A stretch of DNA of 64,000 nucleotides from Pandoraea pneumonica (GCF_902459645.1 NZ_CABPSK010000002.1:1240001-1304000), one strand, 5' to 3'. Positions 27,682 through 37,532 are shown, counted from the stretch's first letter. The notes: generated from the sequence alone by a model not told the origin. Numbers and translations are program-made.

Positions 27682-29604
27682 ATGAGACGTTTCACTCCGG
27701 CCGAGCCTGCGCCGGCGGCGGCTAATGCCCCGAATGCGAAGAACACGCCGAAACCGCCGCGCAACGACTGGCAAGTGCTCAAGTCGTTGCTGCCGTATCT
27801 GCTCGAATTCCGTGGGCGGGTGACGCTCGCGCTGTCGTGCCTGATTCTCGCCAAGGTCGCCAACCTCGGCGTGCCGATCCTGATGAAGCACATCGTCGAC
27901 GCGCTGGGCCCGGTGGCCGCGCTCTCGGCGACGGCGCGCGCGACGGCCGACCCGAGCCTGATCGTTGTGGGCGGACTGGGTATGCTGGTGATCGCTTACG
28001 GGGTGGTGCGTCTGTCGACGTCGCTATTCACCGAATTGCGGGAAATGCTGTTCTCGAAGGTGACGGAGAGCGCCGTGCGGCAAATCGCGCTGCGCGTGTT
28101 CCGCCATCTGCATGCACTGTCGCTGCGCTTTCATCTGGAGCGTCAGACGGGTGGGATGAGCCGCGACATCGAGCGTGGCACGCGCGGCATCCAGTCGATG
28201 ATTTCGTACTCGCTATACAGCATCCTGCCGACGCTCATCGAAGTCACGCTCGTGCTCGGCTTTTTCGTCGTGCGCTACGACGCGTTCTACGCGCTGGTCA
28301 CGCTCGGCGCACTCGTGTTCTACATCGCCTTCACGGTGAAGGTGACCGAGTGGCGCACGCACTTCCGCCGCACGATGAACGAACTCGATTCGAAGGCCAA
28401 CGCACGCGCCATCGACTCGCTCATCAACTACGAGACGGTGAAGTACTTCGGCAACGAGGCTTTCGAGACGGAGCGCTACGACGAGAACCTGAAGCGCTAT
28501 CGCGCCGCCGCCATCCGCTCGCAAAACTCGCTCTCGGTGCTGAATTTCGGGCAGCAGGTGATTATCGCTACGGGCCTGATTCTGATTCTGTGGCACGCCA
28601 CGCAAGGCGTGATGAGCGGGAAGATGACGTTGGGCGATCTGGTGCTCGTCAACACGTTCATGTTGCAGCTCTATATCCCACTGAATTTCCTCGGTGTGAT
28701 CTATCGCGAACTCAAGCAGGCGATGACGGACATGGACCGCATGTTCACGCTGCTCGACGTCAATCGCGAAGTGGCCGATCCGCCCGGTGCGCCCGCGTTG
28801 GTTTGCAGCGGTGGCACCGTGCGCTTCGAGCACGTGAATTTCGGCTACGAGGCGACGCGCCAGATTCTGCACGACGTCGATTTCACCATTGCGGCGGGCA
28901 CGACGACGGCGGTTGTGGGCCACAGCGGTTCGGGCAAATCGACGCTCTCGCGCCTGCTATTCCGCTTCTACGACGTAGGGTTCCCGGGCGCGTCGGCCGG
29001 GCGCATCACCATCGACGGGCAGGATATCCGCGATGTGACGCAAGACTCGCTGCGCGCGGCGATCGGCATCGTGCCGCAGGACACGGTGCTGTTCAACGAC
29101 ACGATCTACTACAACATCGCCTACGGGAATCCGTCGGCATCGCGCGAGCAGGTCATTGCGGCGGCGCGCGCGGCGCATATTCACGACTTCATCGAAAGCC
29201 TGCCCGCGGGCTATGAATCGATGGTGGGCGAGCGCGGACTCAAGCTCTCGGGCGGCGAAAAGCAACGGGTAGCGATCGCACGCACGATTCTGAAAAATCC
29301 GCACATTCTGATTTTCGACGAAGCGACCTCGGCGCTGGATTCGCGCTCGGAGCAGGCGATTCAGACGGAACTGCGCAATATCGCTCGGGAGCGCACCACG
29401 CTCGTGATCGCGCACCGCCTCTCGACGGTGGTGCATGCGGCGCAGATCATCGTGCTCGACAAAGGGCGCATCGTCGAGCGCGGCACGCACGACGAATTGC
29501 TGCACGCGGAAGGGCTTTACGCCCAGATGTGGGCGCTGCAACAACAGCGCCGCGGCGGCGAGGGGGATGCCGAAGCGTCGCACTTCGCGACGGTCGTTTC
29601 CTGA
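27682..29604 (+). CDS. ABC transporter, ATM1-type (heavy metal / Fe-S-related) permease-ATPase
   Basis: A 640-residue half-transporter with six transmembrane helices (about 35-330) and a C-terminal ATPase: Walker A GHSGSGKST near 413, signature LSGGEKQR near 522, Walker B ILIFDEATSALD near 543 and the H-loop IAHRLSTV. ETVKYFGNEAFE and RYDENLKRYRAAA are typical of the ATM1/HMT1 subfamily, which exports glutathione-linked or metal-thiol species. The ATG at 27682 matches relatives; a longer in-frame start at 27481 overlaps the divergent thioesterase promoter. Confidence 0.92.
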   Translation: MRRFTPAEPAPAAANAPNAKNTPKPPRNDWQVLKSLLPYLLEFRGRVTLALSCLILAKVANLGVPILMKHIVDALGPVAALSATARATADPSLIVVGGLGMLVIAYGVVRLSTSLFTELREMLFSKVTESAVRQIALRVFRHLHALSLRFHLERQTGGMSRDIERGTRGIQSMISYSLYSILPTLIEVTLVLGFFVVRYDAFYALVTLGALVFYIAFTVKVTEWRTHFRRTMNELDSKANARAIDSLINYETVKYFGNEAFETERYDENLKRYRAAAIRSQNSLSVLNFGQQVIIATGLILILWHATQGVMSGKMTLGDLVLVNTFMLQLYIPLNFLGVIYRELKQAMTDMDRMFTLLDVNREVADPPGAPALVCSGGTVRFEHVNFGYEATRQILHDVDFTIAAGTTTAVVGHSGSGKSTLSRLLFRFYDVGFPGASAGRITIDGQDIRDVTQDSLRAAIGIVPQDTVLFNDTIYYNIAYGNPSASREQVIAAARAAHIHDFIESLPAGYESMVGERGLKLSGGEKQRVAIARTILKNPHILIFDEATSALDSRSEQAIQTELRNIARERTTLVIAHRLSTVVHAAQIIVLDKGRIVERGTHDELLHAEGLYAQMWALQQQRRGGEGDAEASHFATVVS

Positions 29605-29619
29605 GCTCGGGGGCTCCGC

Positions 29620-30576
29620 ATGGAAATCAAATGGCTCGAAGACTTCGTGTCGCTCGCCAAGACGCACAGTTTCAGCCGCTCGGCCGAGTTGCGTCATGTG
29701 ACGCAACCGGCCTTCTCGCGCCGCATTCAGGCGCTCGAAGCGTGGCTCGGTAGTGAACTGATCGACCGTTCGAGCTATCCGACGCGGCTCACGCCCGCCG
29801 GAGAGGTCTTCTACGAGCAAGCGCTGGCGCTGCTCTCGCAGGCGCAAGAGGCCCGGGCGCTGCTGCGCGAACAACGTTCTGCCGACCATTCGGTGCTCGA
29901 CTTTGCGGTGCCGCACACGCTGTCGATGACGTTCTTTCCGCGCTGGCTCAAGACGCTGGAAAAGCGTCTGGGCTTGCTGCGCAGCCGTCTGCGCGCGCTC
30001 AACGTGCACGATGCGGCCATGTCGCTCACCGACGGCGGCTGCGATCTGCTCATGTGCTACTACCATCCCAGCCAGCCGTTGCAGCTCGACGTGGCGCGCT
30101 ATGAGATGGTCGTCTTGGGCACTGAACGTTTCAGTCCCTACAGCGCGCCGACACCGCAAAAGCGGGCGCGCTTCAAACTGCCGGGCACGGCCGAAGCGCC
30201 GGTGCCTTATCTGGCCTACACCTCGAACGCCTACCTCGGGCGGATGGCCGACCTGCTGGTGGGCGACACGACGAGCCCGCCCCATCTCGACAAGGTCTAC
30301 GAGACCGACATGGCCGAGGCGCTCAAGGCGATGGTGCTGGCCGGTCACGGCGTGGCGTTCCTGCCGGAGAGTGCAGTGGTCGACTCCGTCGCCCGGGAGG
30401 AGCTGATCGACCTCGCCCCGCCGGGTAAAACCGCCGCGCCGTGGCATCTGGACATGGAAATTCGGCTCTACCGCGACCGTCTGGCCTATGCCGACGCCAG
30501 CAACCGGCGCGAGAAGACCAAACGCGAAGCCGTCGAGGCGTTCTGGCAGGCGGTGCGCGATCAGGTCAAGGGATGA
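29620..30576 (+). CDS. LysR family transcriptional regulator, HypT-like
   Basis: A 318-residue LysR regulator. The N-terminal winged helix-turn-helix is KWLEDFVSLAKTHSFSRSAE followed by LRHVTQPAFSRRIQALEAWL. The effector domain contains NVHDAAMSLTDGGCDLLMCY and GVAFLPESAV, as in the HypT/YjiE (QseD) group; E. coli HypT responds to hypochlorite. Whether this one senses oxidants is inference. It starts 15 bp after the ABC transporter gene and may be co-transcribed with it. Confidence 0.88.
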   Translation: MEIKWLEDFVSLAKTHSFSRSAELRHVTQPAFSRRIQALEAWLGSELIDRSSYPTRLTPAGEVFYEQALALLSQAQEARALLREQRSADHSVLDFAVPHTLSMTFFPRWLKTLEKRLGLLRSRLRALNVHDAAMSLTDGGCDLLMCYYHPSQPLQLDVARYEMVVLGTERFSPYSAPTPQKRARFKLPGTAEAPVPYLAYTSNAYLGRMADLLVGDTTSPPHLDKVYETDMAEALKAMVLAGHGVAFLPESAVVDSVAREELIDLAPPGKTAAPWHLDMEIRLYRDRLAYADASNRREKTKREAVEAFWQAVRDQVKG

Positions 30577-30625
30577 AAGCGGGGGAAAGCCGGGCAGGGG
30601 GAGGCAATAAAGAAAGCTTGGAACT

Positions 30626-30648
30626 AACTATGCACGAAATGCATAGTT
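30626..30648. promoter_or_regulatory. 23-bp perfect inverted repeat upstream of gdhA
   Basis: AACTATGCA (30626-30634) and TGCATAGTT (30640-30648) are perfect 9-bp arms around CGAAA. It lies 114 bp before the gdhA start and about 50 bp after the LysR stop. There is no T run, so it is a candidate operator rather than a terminator. Confidence 0.55.
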
Positions 30649-30761
30649 ACATGTTTATTCGGCATTGGATTGTTCTTTGCGGGTCTAGGTAAAGTGCGTG
30701 CCATTCGTGTCGCAAGCACGGTGTGTGCGTGCGGCGCCGATTGAAGCCGGAGAATCCAAAG

Positions 30762-32051
30762 ATGTCGCAACCGTCACAGCATGCCTTGCCTTCCTACCTT
30801 CAGGCCGACGATCTCGGCCCCTGGGGTAACTATCTTCAACAGGTCGATCGCGTCACGCCCTATCTGGGCGGCCTCTCGCGTTGGGTCGAAACCCTCAAGC
30901 GCCCGAAGCGCATTCTGATCGTCGACTGCCCGATCGAACTCGACAACGGCACCATCGCCCACTTCGAGGGCTATCGTGTCCAGCACAACACCTCGCGCGG
31001 CCCCGGCAAGGGCGGTGTGCGCTTCCACCAAGACGTTACGCTCTCCGAAGTCATGGCCCTGTCGGCCTGGATGTCGGTCAAGAACGCCGCTGTGAACGTG
31101 CCGTACGGCGGTGCCAAGGGCGGTATTCGCGTCGACCCGCGCAAGCTCTCGCGCGGCGAACTCGAGCGCCTGACGCGCCGTTACACCAGCGAAATCAACA
31201 TCATCATCGGGCCGACGAAGGACATTCCGGCACCGGACGTCAACACCAATGAGCAGATCATGGCGTGGATGATGGACACGTACTCGATGAACGAGGGCTC
31301 CACGGCCACGGGCGTCGTGACCGGCAAGCCGATCTCGCTGGGTGGCTCGCTGGGCCGTCGCGAAGCGACCGGCCGCGGCGTGTTCGTGGTGAGCTGCGAA
31401 GCGGCCCGCCGTCTGGGCATGGACGTGCGCGGAGCGCGCGTGATCGTGCAGGGCTTCGGTAACGTGGGCGGCATTGCTGCACGCCTGTTCGCAGAAGCCG
31501 GCGCACATGTCATCGGCGTGCAAGATCACACCGGTACGATCTACAAGTCGGACGGCCTCGATGTGCCGAACCTGCTCAAGCACGTGGCCGAAACTGGCGG
31601 CGTGGGCGGCTTCCCGGCGGCTGAAGCCATCAAGGACGACGAATTCTGGTCGCTCGACTGCGAATTCCTGATCCCGGCCGCACTGGAAAACCAGATTACC
31701 GAGAAGAACGCCGACAAGATTCGTGCGAAGGTGGTGGTCGAAGGCGCCAACGGCCCGACGACGACCGCTGCGGACGACATTCTGCGTGCCAAGAACATCC
31801 TCGTGGTGCCCGACGTGGTGGCCAACGCCGGCGGCGTGACCGTCTCGTACTTCGAATGGGTGCAGGACTTCTCGAGCTTCTTCTGGACCGAGGAAGAGAT
31901 CAATCACCGCCTGGAGCGCATCATGCGCGAAGCGTTCGACGGCGTGTGGCATGTGTCGCAGGAGCACGGCGTGTCGCTGCGTACGGCGGCATTCATCGTG
32001 GCATGTAGCCGTATCCTGCAAGCCCGTGAGATGCGCGGCCTGTACCCCTGA
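30762..32051 (+). CDS. gdhA: Glutamate dehydrogenase (Glu/Leu/Phe/Val dehydrogenase family)
   Basis: A 429-residue dehydrogenase that interconverts glutamate and 2-oxoglutarate plus ammonia. Substrate-domain motifs are [11 protein letters not shown] and [16 protein letters not shown] with the catalytic Lys. The cofactor domain has [14 protein letters not shown], and [14 protein letters not shown] follows. The start ATG at 30762 has a CCGGAGAA Shine-Dalgarno. In context, directly before the glutamate importer, a catabolic (NAD-linked) role is plausible; cofactor preference cannot be fixed by eye. Confidence 0.93.
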   Translation: MSQPSQHALPSYLQADDLGPWGNYLQQVDRVTPYLGGLSRWVETLKRPKRILIVDCPIELDNGTIAHFEGYRVQHNTSRGPGKGGVRFHQDVTLSEVMALSAWMSVKNAAVNVPYGGAKGGIRVDPRKLSRGELERLTRRYTSEINIIIGPTKDIPAPDVNTNEQIMAWMMDTYSMNEGSTATGVVTGKPISLGGSLGRREATGRGVFVVSCEAARRLGMDVRGARVIVQGFGNVGGIAARLFAEAGAHVIGVQDHTGTIYKSDGLDVPNLLKHVAETGGVGGFPAAEAIKDDEFWSLDCEFLIPAALENQITEKNADKIRAKVVVEGANGPTTTAADDILRAKNILVVPDVVANAGGVTVSYFEWVQDFSSFFWTEEEINHRLERIMREAFDGVWHVSQEHGVSLRTAAFIVACSRILQAREMRGLYP

Positions 32052-32080
32052 TCTGGCGGTGGTTTCGCTCTAAGTAGTAA

Positions 32081-32096
32081 TACGCACTATTGCGTA
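32081..32096. promoter_or_regulatory. Inverted repeat TACGCA-N4-TGCGTA
   Basis: A perfect 6-bp inverted repeat 29 bp after the gdhA stop. Its half-site TACGCA resembles the TATGCA core of the palindrome upstream of gdhA, though the spacer is 4 rather than 5 nt. Confidence 0.35.
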
Positions 32097-32101
32097 AAAA
32101 A

Positions 32102-32152
32102 CGAATGTTCGGGGCGAAATACGTCAAAAAAGACGTACGTTCCGAACATTCG
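32102..32152. promoter_or_regulatory. Nested inverted repeat upstream of gltI
   Basis: Outer arms CGAATGTTCGG (32102-32112) and CCGAACATTCG (32142-32152) are perfect over 11 bp. Inside them TACGTC (32120-32125) and GACGTA (32132-32137) form a second hairpin around AAAAAA. No T run follows on the plus strand, so it is not a normal gdhA terminator. It ends 26 bp upstream of the gltI extended -10 and could be an operator or cruciform-type regulatory site. Confidence 0.5.
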
Positions 32153-32177
32153 AGAATAAAAAAACAGGCAATTGCAG

Positions 32178-32186
32178 TGCTAAAAT
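32178..32186 (+). promoter_or_regulatory. Extended -10 promoter (TGCTAAAAT) for gltI
   Basis: TG-n-TAAAAT fits an extended -10, which can work without a -35. It lies 30 bp upstream of the gltI ATG. Confidence 0.5.
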
Positions 32187-32216
32187 GCATTCGTTTTGTG
32201 CCAAGGAGACCAAGGA

Positions 32217-33125
32217 ATGACCCTCTCGAAAATTGCATTGGCGGTGTGTTGTGTGGGCCTGATGGCAGGTGCTGCACAAGCGCAGGAAAGCGGTACGCTC
32301 AAGAAGATCAAGGACACCGGCGTTATTTCGCTGGGTAACCGGGAGTCGTCGATCCCGTTCTCGTTCTATGACAACAACCACAATGTCGTTGGCTACGCGA
32401 ACGATGTCGCGATGGCTATCGTCGCTGAAGTCAAGAAAGAACTGAAGCTTACGAAGCTGGACGTGAAGCAAACCCCGATCACGTCGCAGAACCGTATTCC
32501 GCTGGTGCAAAACGGCACGATCGATATCGAGTGCGGTTCGACCACCAACAACGCTGATCGCCAAAAGCAAGCAGCGTTCTCGAACACCTTCTTCATCATC
32601 GGCACGCGTCTGCTGACCAAGAACAGCTCGGGCGTGAAGGATTTCGACGATCTGAAGGGCAAGAACGTCGTGACCACCGCTGGCACGACCTCTGAGCGTC
32701 TGCTGCGTCAGATGGATCAGGACAAGAAGATGGGCATGAACATCATCAGCGCGAAGGACCACGGCGAAGCAGCGATCACGCTGCATCAAGGCCGTGCCGT
32801 CGCCTTCATGATGGACGACGCCCTGCTCGCCGGTGAGCGCGCCAAGTTCAAGGACGCCAAGGACTACAGCATCGTCGGCAAGCCGCAATCGTACGAAGCC
32901 TACGGCTGCATGATGCGCAAGGACGACCCGCAATTCAAGAAGGTGGTGGACACGGCCGTGGCCAACTACCAGAAGTCGGGCCAGGCGTTCACGGACTACA
33001 AGAAGTGGTTCCAGTCGCCGATCCCCGCGTTGAACGGCACGAACATGGACTTCCCGCCGTCGGCTGAAATGGCCGCCCTGTGGAAGGCGCCGAACGACAG
33101 CGCTGATGTGACGCCGGCCAAGTAA
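32217..33125 (+). CDS. gltI: Glutamate/aspartate ABC transporter substrate-binding protein
   Basis: A 302-residue periplasmic binding protein with a Sec signal peptide (MTLSKIALAVCCVGLMAGAA, cleaved after QA at about residue 22). TGVISLGNRESSIPFSFYD, PLVQNGTIDIECGSTTNNAD and FAFMMDD-like VAFMMDD are characteristic of GltI. It captures glutamate and aspartate for GltJKL. AAGGAG at 32203-32208 is a near-ideal Shine-Dalgarno for the ATG at 32217. Confidence 0.95.
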   Translation: MTLSKIALAVCCVGLMAGAAQAQESGTLKKIKDTGVISLGNRESSIPFSFYDNNHNVVGYANDVAMAIVAEVKKELKLTKLDVKQTPITSQNRIPLVQNGTIDIECGSTTNNADRQKQAAFSNTFFIIGTRLLTKNSSGVKDFDDLKGKNVVTTAGTTSERLLRQMDQDKKMGMNIISAKDHGEAAITLHQGRAVAFMMDDALLAGERAKFKDAKDYSIVGKPQSYEAYGCMMRKDDPQFKKVVDTAVANYQKSGQAFTDYKKWFQSPIPALNGTNMDFPPSAEMAALWKAPNDSADVTPAK

Positions 33126-33172
33126 GCCTCATGGGCTTGCAGCAACGCTGAGCATGATCAGTAAGTAATGCC

Positions 33173-33206
33173 GAAGCGGAAGGAGTCAATCCTTCCGCTT
33201 CTTTTT
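33173..33206 (+). terminator. Attenuating terminator between gltI and gltJ
   Basis: GAAGCGGAAGGA (33173-33184) pairs perfectly with TCCTTCCGCTTC (33190-33201), followed by TTTTT. It lies after the binding-protein gene and before the permease genes, and probably keeps binding protein in excess over the membrane parts. Confidence 0.88.
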
Positions 33207-33234
33207 AAGCAAGACAAGTAGAAAAGGGGAGATC

Positions 33235-33975
33235 ATGGCTCTCGGTCTCGATTTCAGTTTTTTCTTCCAGCCGGTAGCCACCGGTGAGAACACCACCTAT
33301 TTCGGGTGGCTGCTCTCGGGCTTCAAGCTCACGCTTGAAGTCGGCATTGGCGGCTGGATCATTGCGTTGGTCGTCGGCTCCGTGCTCGGCGTGATGCGCA
33401 CCGTTCCCAATAAGTGGATCTCGGGCTTCGCGGCGGGGTACGTCGAGTTGTTCCGTAACATCCCATTGCTGGTGCAGTTGTTCTTCTGGTACTACGTGGC
33501 GCCCGACTTCTTGCCTGAATCGGTCCGTCAATGGCTGTTCTCGCTCAATCCGGCCAGCGTCTCGCTGCTCACCGGTGTGGTTGGCCTGGGTCTGTTTACG
33601 GCTGCCCGGGTGTGTGAGCAAGTGCGCTCCGGTATCAATTCGCTGCCTAAAGGTCAGAAGAACGCCGGTCTGGCCATGGGGCTCACGCTGCCGCAGACGT
33701 ACCGCTTCGTGCTGCTGCCGGTGGCTTTCCGCGTGGTGATCCCGCCGATTACCTCTGAATTCGTCAACATCTTCAAGAACTCGGCCGTGATCTCGACAGT
33801 GAACCTGCTCGAGCTGACCGGTCAGGGCAAGCAGCTGATCGACTACACGGCGCATAGCTACGAGTCGTTCATCGCCGTGACGGTTGCCTACATGATCATC
33901 AACATCGTCGTGCTCACGTTCATGCGTTGGCTCGAATCGAAGACCCGCCTGCCGGGCTACATCGGGGGCAAATAA
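33235..33975 (+). CDS. gltJ: Glutamate/aspartate ABC transporter permease GltJ
   Basis: A 246-residue His/Glu/Gln/Arg-type permease with about five transmembrane segments. The EAA-type loop that contacts the ATPase is [20 protein letters not shown], followed by [20 protein letters not shown]. With GltK it forms the membrane channel. A GGGGAGA Shine-Dalgarno precedes the ATG; the stop overlaps the gltK start by one base. Confidence 0.94.
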   Translation: MALGLDFSFFFQPVATGENTTYFGWLLSGFKLTLEVGIGGWIIALVVGSVLGVMRTVPNKWISGFAAGYVELFRNIPLLVQLFFWYYVAPDFLPESVRQWLFSLNPASVSLLTGVVGLGLFTAARVCEQVRSGINSLPKGQKNAGLAMGLTLPQTYRFVLLPVAFRVVIPPITSEFVNIFKNSAVISTVNLLELTGQGKQLIDYTAHSYESFIAVTVAYMIINIVVLTFMRWLESKTRLPGYIGGK

Positions 33976-34655
33976 TGGGTGAGATCTTCGCTTGGGGCGG
34001 CGTGGTTGACGCGTGGCCGCTGTTGGTCAAGGGCATGGTCACCACGTTGCAGATCACGGCGCTCGCCGTGATCGTGGGCATCGTGTGGGGCACGTTGCTC
34101 GCGATGATGCGCCTGTCCGGCGTGGCACCGTTGAAGTGGTTCGCGGATCTGTACGTGAACGTGTTCCGCTCGATTCCGCTGCTGATGGTGCTGCTGTGGT
34201 TCTTCCTGATCGTGCCGCAGGTGCTGCGCTCGTTGCTCGACGTGCCGCCCACGTGGGACATCCGGATGGTCTCGGCGCTCGTGGCCTTCTCGCTGTTTGA
34301 AGCAGCGTATTATTCGGAAATCATTCGCGCCGGTATTCAGAGCGTGTCGCGCGGCCAGATGTCGGCAGCGTTTGCGCTCGGTATGTCGTACTGGCAGGCA
34401 ATGGGTCTCGTGGTGCTGCCGCAGGCCTTCCGCAACATGGTGCCGTTGCTGCTCACGCAGGGCATCATCTTGTTCCAGGATACGTCGCTCGTGTATGCGA
34501 TCGCCCTGTCCGACTTCTTCGGGATGTCGTATCAGGTGGGTCAGCGCGACGGCACTTTGCCTGCAATGATTGTGTTTGCCGGAGCGGTCTACTTTGTGAT
34601 CTGCTTCACGGTTTCGATGTTGGTTAAACGTCTTCAAAAGAGGTTGGCGAAATGA
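33975..34655 (+). CDS. gltK: Glutamate/aspartate ABC transporter permease GltK
   Basis: A 226-residue second permease of the same type. The EAA loop is [20 protein letters not shown], followed by [18 protein letters not shown]. The ATG at 33975 overlaps the gltJ stop (TAATG), implying translational coupling, and its own stop overlaps gltL (ATGA). An upstream in-frame start at 33927 lies inside gltJ and is not supported. Confidence 0.94.
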   Translation: MGEIFAWGGVVDAWPLLVKGMVTTLQITALAVIVGIVWGTLLAMMRLSGVAPLKWFADLYVNVFRSIPLLMVLLWFFLIVPQVLRSLLDVPPTWDIRMVSALVAFSLFEAAYYSEIIRAGIQSVSRGQMSAAFALGMSYWQAMGLVVLPQAFRNMVPLLLTQGIILFQDTSLVYAIALSDFFGMSYQVGQRDGTLPAMIVFAGAVYFVICFTVSMLVKRLQKRLAK

Positions 34656-35377
34656 TTTCCCTCAAAAACGTCTCCAAGTGGTACGGCCAGTTCCAGGTGC
34701 TCACGGACTGTTCCACTGAAGTCAAGAAGGGTGAAGTCGTGGTGGTGTGCGGCCCGTCGGGTTCGGGCAAGTCCACGCTCATCAAGACCGTCAACGGTCT
34801 GGAGCCGATCCAGCAAGGCGAGATCATCGTCGACGGCACCTCGGTCGCAGACCCGAAGACGAACCTGGCCAAGCTCCGCTCGCGCGTGGGCATGGTGTTC
34901 CAGCACTTCGAACTGTTCCCGCATCTGTCGATTACCGAAAACCTGACGCTCGCGCAGGTCAAGGTGCTCGGCCGCCGCAAGGACGAAGCCACCGACAAGG
35001 GTTTGAAGTTGCTTGAACGTGTGGGCCTGAAGGCTCATGCGCACAAGTTCCCGGGCCAACTGTCGGGCGGTCAGCAGCAGCGTGTCGCAATTGCCCGTGC
35101 CCTGTGCATGGACCCGATCGCCATGCTGTTCGACGAGCCGACCTCGGCACTCGACCCGGAAATGATTAACGAAGTGCTCGACGTGATGGTCGAACTGGCG
35201 CATGAAGGCATGACCATGATGGTGGTCACGCACGAAATGGGCTTCGCCAAGAAGGTCGCCAACCGCGTGATCTTCATGGATCAGGGCCTGATCGTCGAAG
35301 ACGACAAGAAGGAAGAGTTCTTCGAAAACCCGAAGTCGGATCGCGCCAAGGACTTCCTGGCCAAGATCCTGCACTGA
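34652..35377 (+). CDS. gltL: Glutamate/aspartate ABC transporter ATP-binding protein GltL
   Basis: A 241-residue ATPase. Walker A is GPSGSGKST, the signature [15 protein letters not shown], Walker [14 protein letters not shown], and the H-loop [10 protein letters not shown]. It powers GltJK. It overlaps gltK by 4 bases and ends the operon at a strong terminator. Confidence 0.95.
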   Translation: MISLKNVSKWYGQFQVLTDCSTEVKKGEVVVVCGPSGSGKSTLIKTVNGLEPIQQGEIIVDGTSVADPKTNLAKLRSRVGMVFQHFELFPHLSITENLTLAQVKVLGRRKDEATDKGLKLLERVGLKAHAHKFPGQLSGGQQQRVAIARALCMDPIAMLFDEPTSALDPEMINEVLDVMVELAHEGMTMMVVTHEMGFAKKVANRVIFMDQGLIVEDDKKEEFFENPKSDRAKDFLAKILH

Positions 35378-35425
35378 TCGGACGCGGCACGTTTCAGGAC
35401 GTGCCGCGGCGTTGGTCGAGGAAAG

Positions 35426-35457
35426 AAAAAAGCGTGCCTTCGGGCACGCTTTTTTTA
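35426..35457. terminator. Bidirectional Rho-independent terminator
   Basis: AAAAAAGCGTGCC, a TTCG tetraloop, then GGCACGCTTTTTTT. It serves gltL on the plus strand and the convergent amidotransferase gene on the minus strand. Confidence 0.95.
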
Positions 35458-35490
35458 TGGGCGGTTCGGCCACCTGAGTGGCCGACGGCC

Positions 35491-36321
35491 TTACTGGCAG
35501 GCCGTGTTCTGCTCGTTGCGCAGGCGCACGGCTTCCGGAATCGGCACGACGGCGCGCTTCGTCGGTGCGCCGTTTTCGAAGAGGATCAATTCGCCCGGCT
35601 CGAAGGTCGTCCAGACTTCGTTGTCGGTCAGCGGCACGGTGGCGATGACCGCCACGCGATCGGCCGGCGTCGTGAACTTGGCGAAATCGATTTCCCAGTC
35701 GGCGTCGATCAAGTGCGCCTTCGCGAACGGCCACTGGCGCGCGATGAAATGCAGGCGCGTGGAGCAATGGGCAATCAGCGCTTGGCCGTTCGAGAGCACG
35801 AAGTTGAAGACGCCGTGGCGCGTGATCGTGCGGGTGATGTCTTCGACCGCGTGGAACAGCTCGTCGAGCGGCGGCTGCGAGCCGGGGAAGCGCTTGCGCA
35901 GGCCTTGCATGATGTCGCAGAACGCCCGTTCGCTGTCGGTCGTGCCGACCGGCTGGTAGACGCCGGAGAGGAACGGGTCGTAGTCGTGCAGGTCGCCGTT
36001 GTGCGCGAAGATCCAGTGACGTCCCCACAGTTCTCGCTGGAATGGGTGGCAGTTCTCGAGCTCAACGATGCCTTGCGTCGCTTTGCGGATGTGCGCGATG
36101 ACGTTTTTCGACTTGATCGGGTATTTTTTGACCAGTTCGGCAATCGGCGAATTGGCCGCGGCCTGATGATCGATGAAGAGACGGCAGGCTTTGTCTTCGA
36201 AGAAGGCGATACCCCACCCGTCGGCATGATGGTCCGTGCCGCCCCCGCGCGCCGCAAAACCGGTAAATGAGAACGTGATGTCGGTCGGTTCCGCGCAATT
36301 CATTCCAAGCAGTTGGCACAT
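35491..36321 (-). CDS. Class II glutamine amidotransferase (YafJ-like)
   Basis: A 276-residue stand-alone Ntn-type glutaminase domain. Cys2, exposed after removal of Met1 (MCQLLGMNCAEP), is the expected nucleophile. HHADGWGIAFFED, HIRKATQG and FAHNGDLHDY match the glutamine-binding loop and oxyanion residues. YafJ-like proteins have no known synthetase partner, so the acceptor is unknown. It is divergent from pyrC and convergent with gltL. Confidence 0.9.
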   Translation of the reverse strand: MCQLLGMNCAEPTDITFSFTGFAARGGGTDHHADGWGIAFFEDKACRLFIDHQAAANSPIAELVKKYPIKSKNVIAHIRKATQGIVELENCHPFQRELWGRHWIFAHNGDLHDYDPFLSGVYQPVGTTDSERAFCDIMQGLRKRFPGSQPPLDELFHAVEDITRTITRHGVFNFVLSNGQALIAHCSTRLHFIARQWPFAKAHLIDADWEIDFAKFTTPADRVAVIATVPLTDNEVWTTFEPGELILFENGAPTKRAVVPIPEAVRLRNEQNTACQ

Positions 36322-36376
36322 GGGACGGGTAAATCTCGGATTGGCAGCTCGCGTCGTGTCAGTGCGCTGCTGCCGT

Positions 36377-36382
36377 TACAAT
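36377..36382 (+). promoter_or_regulatory. -10-like box (TACAAT) upstream of pyrC
   Basis: TACAAT lies 113 bp before the pyrC ATG, in the divergent gap. No good -35 is visible. Confidence 0.3.
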
Positions 36383-36494
36383 ATGGGGTTGCACAAGCAT
36401 AGCACCGGCCCCTGTGCACGTACATTCCCGCCCTAAAAGTTCGTCGCGCCGACGCCTCACTCGCCGGCACGGCCCAGCAGCCCCGGAAACGATC

Positions 36495-37532
36495 ATGACC
36501 ACCGAACTGACTATCACCCGTCCCGATGACTGGCACCTGCACGTGCGCGATGGCGCCGTGCTCAAGAGCGTGCTGCCCGACAGCGCCCGCCAGTTCGGCC
36601 GCGCGATCATCATGCCGAACCTCAAGCCGCCGGTCACCACGACCGAACACGCGGCGGCTTATCGCGAGCGCATTCTCGCGGCCCGCCCGGCCGGCAATAC
36701 GTTCGAGCCGCTCATGACGTTGTATCTGACCGACAACACGCCGGGCGACGAGATTCGCCGCGCCAAGGCGTCGGGCTTCGTGCACGGCGTGAAGCTGTAT
36801 CCGGCAGGCGCCACGACGAACTCGGACGCGGGCGTGACCGATCTGGCCAAGTGCCGTGGTGCACTCGAAGCCATGCAGGAAGTCGGCATGCCGCTGCTCG
36901 TGCACGGTGAGGTGACGAGTTCCGACATCGATATTTTCGATCGCGAGAAGGTGTTCATCGATAAGGTCATGATCCCGCTGCGCCGCGATTTCCCGGGGCT
37001 CAAGGTGGTGTTCGAGCACATCACCACGAAGGACGCCGCCGAATACGTCGCGCAGGCAGAAGGCCCGATCGGCGCCACGATCACCGCCCATCACCTGCTG
37101 TACAACCGCAACGCCATCTTCACCGGCGGTATCCGCCCGCATTACTACTGCCTGCCGGTGCTCAAGCGCGAGATTCACCGCGAAGCGCTGGTGAAGGCCG
37201 CCACGTCGGGCAGCACTCGCTTCTTCCTCGGCACCGATAGCGCCCCGCATGCCCGTGGCGCCAAGGAAATGGCGTGCGGCTGCGCCGGTTGCTACACGGC
37301 CCTGCACGCGGTGGAGTTGTACGCCGAAGCGTTCGACAACGCAGGCGCGCTCGACAAGCTCGAAGGCTTCGCCAGCTTCCACGGCCCGGATTTCTACGAA
37401 CTGCCGCGCAACGCCGACAAGATCACGCTGGTGCGCGAAGACTGGGAACTGCCCGCCGAACTGCCGATGGGCGACGCGACCGTCGTGCCGTTGCGCGGCG
37501 GCGAAGTGATCGGCTGGAAGCTCAAGGACTGA
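36495..37532 (+). CDS. pyrC: Dihydroorotase
   Basis: A 345-residue type II (E. coli-like) dihydroorotase, which forms dihydroorotate from carbamoyl aspartate in pyrimidine synthesis. Zinc ligands are visible in [10 protein letters not shown] (His14, His16), the carbamylated Lys in [10 protein letters not shown], histidines in LLVHGEV and FEHITTKDA, and the Asp in GTDSAPH. The ATG at 36495 starts the family N-terminus [16 protein letters not shown]; an upstream GTG in frame at 36414 is not needed. Confidence 0.95.
   Translation: MTTELTITRPDDWHLHVRDGAVLKSVLPDSARQFGRAIIMPNLKPPVTTTEHAAAYRERILAARPAGNTFEPLMTLYLTDNTPGDEIRRAKASGFVHGVKLYPAGATTNSDAGVTDLAKCRGALEAMQEVGMPLLVHGEVTSSDIDIFDREKVFIDKVMIPLRRDFPGLKVVFEHITTKDAAEYVAQAEGPIGATITAHHLLYNRNAIFTGGIRPHYYCLPVLKREIHREALVKAATSGSTRFFLGTDSAPHARGAKEMACGCAGCYTALHAVELYAEAFDNAGALDKLEGFASFHGPDFYELPRNADKITLVREDWELPAELPMGDATVVPLRGGEVIGWKLKD

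Noticed and set aside
32102-32152. Reading the nested inverted repeat as the gdhA terminator
   Set aside because: The right arm is followed by an A-rich, not T-rich, sequence on the plus strand. It would look terminator-like only for a minus-strand transcript, and no minus-strand gene is nearby.
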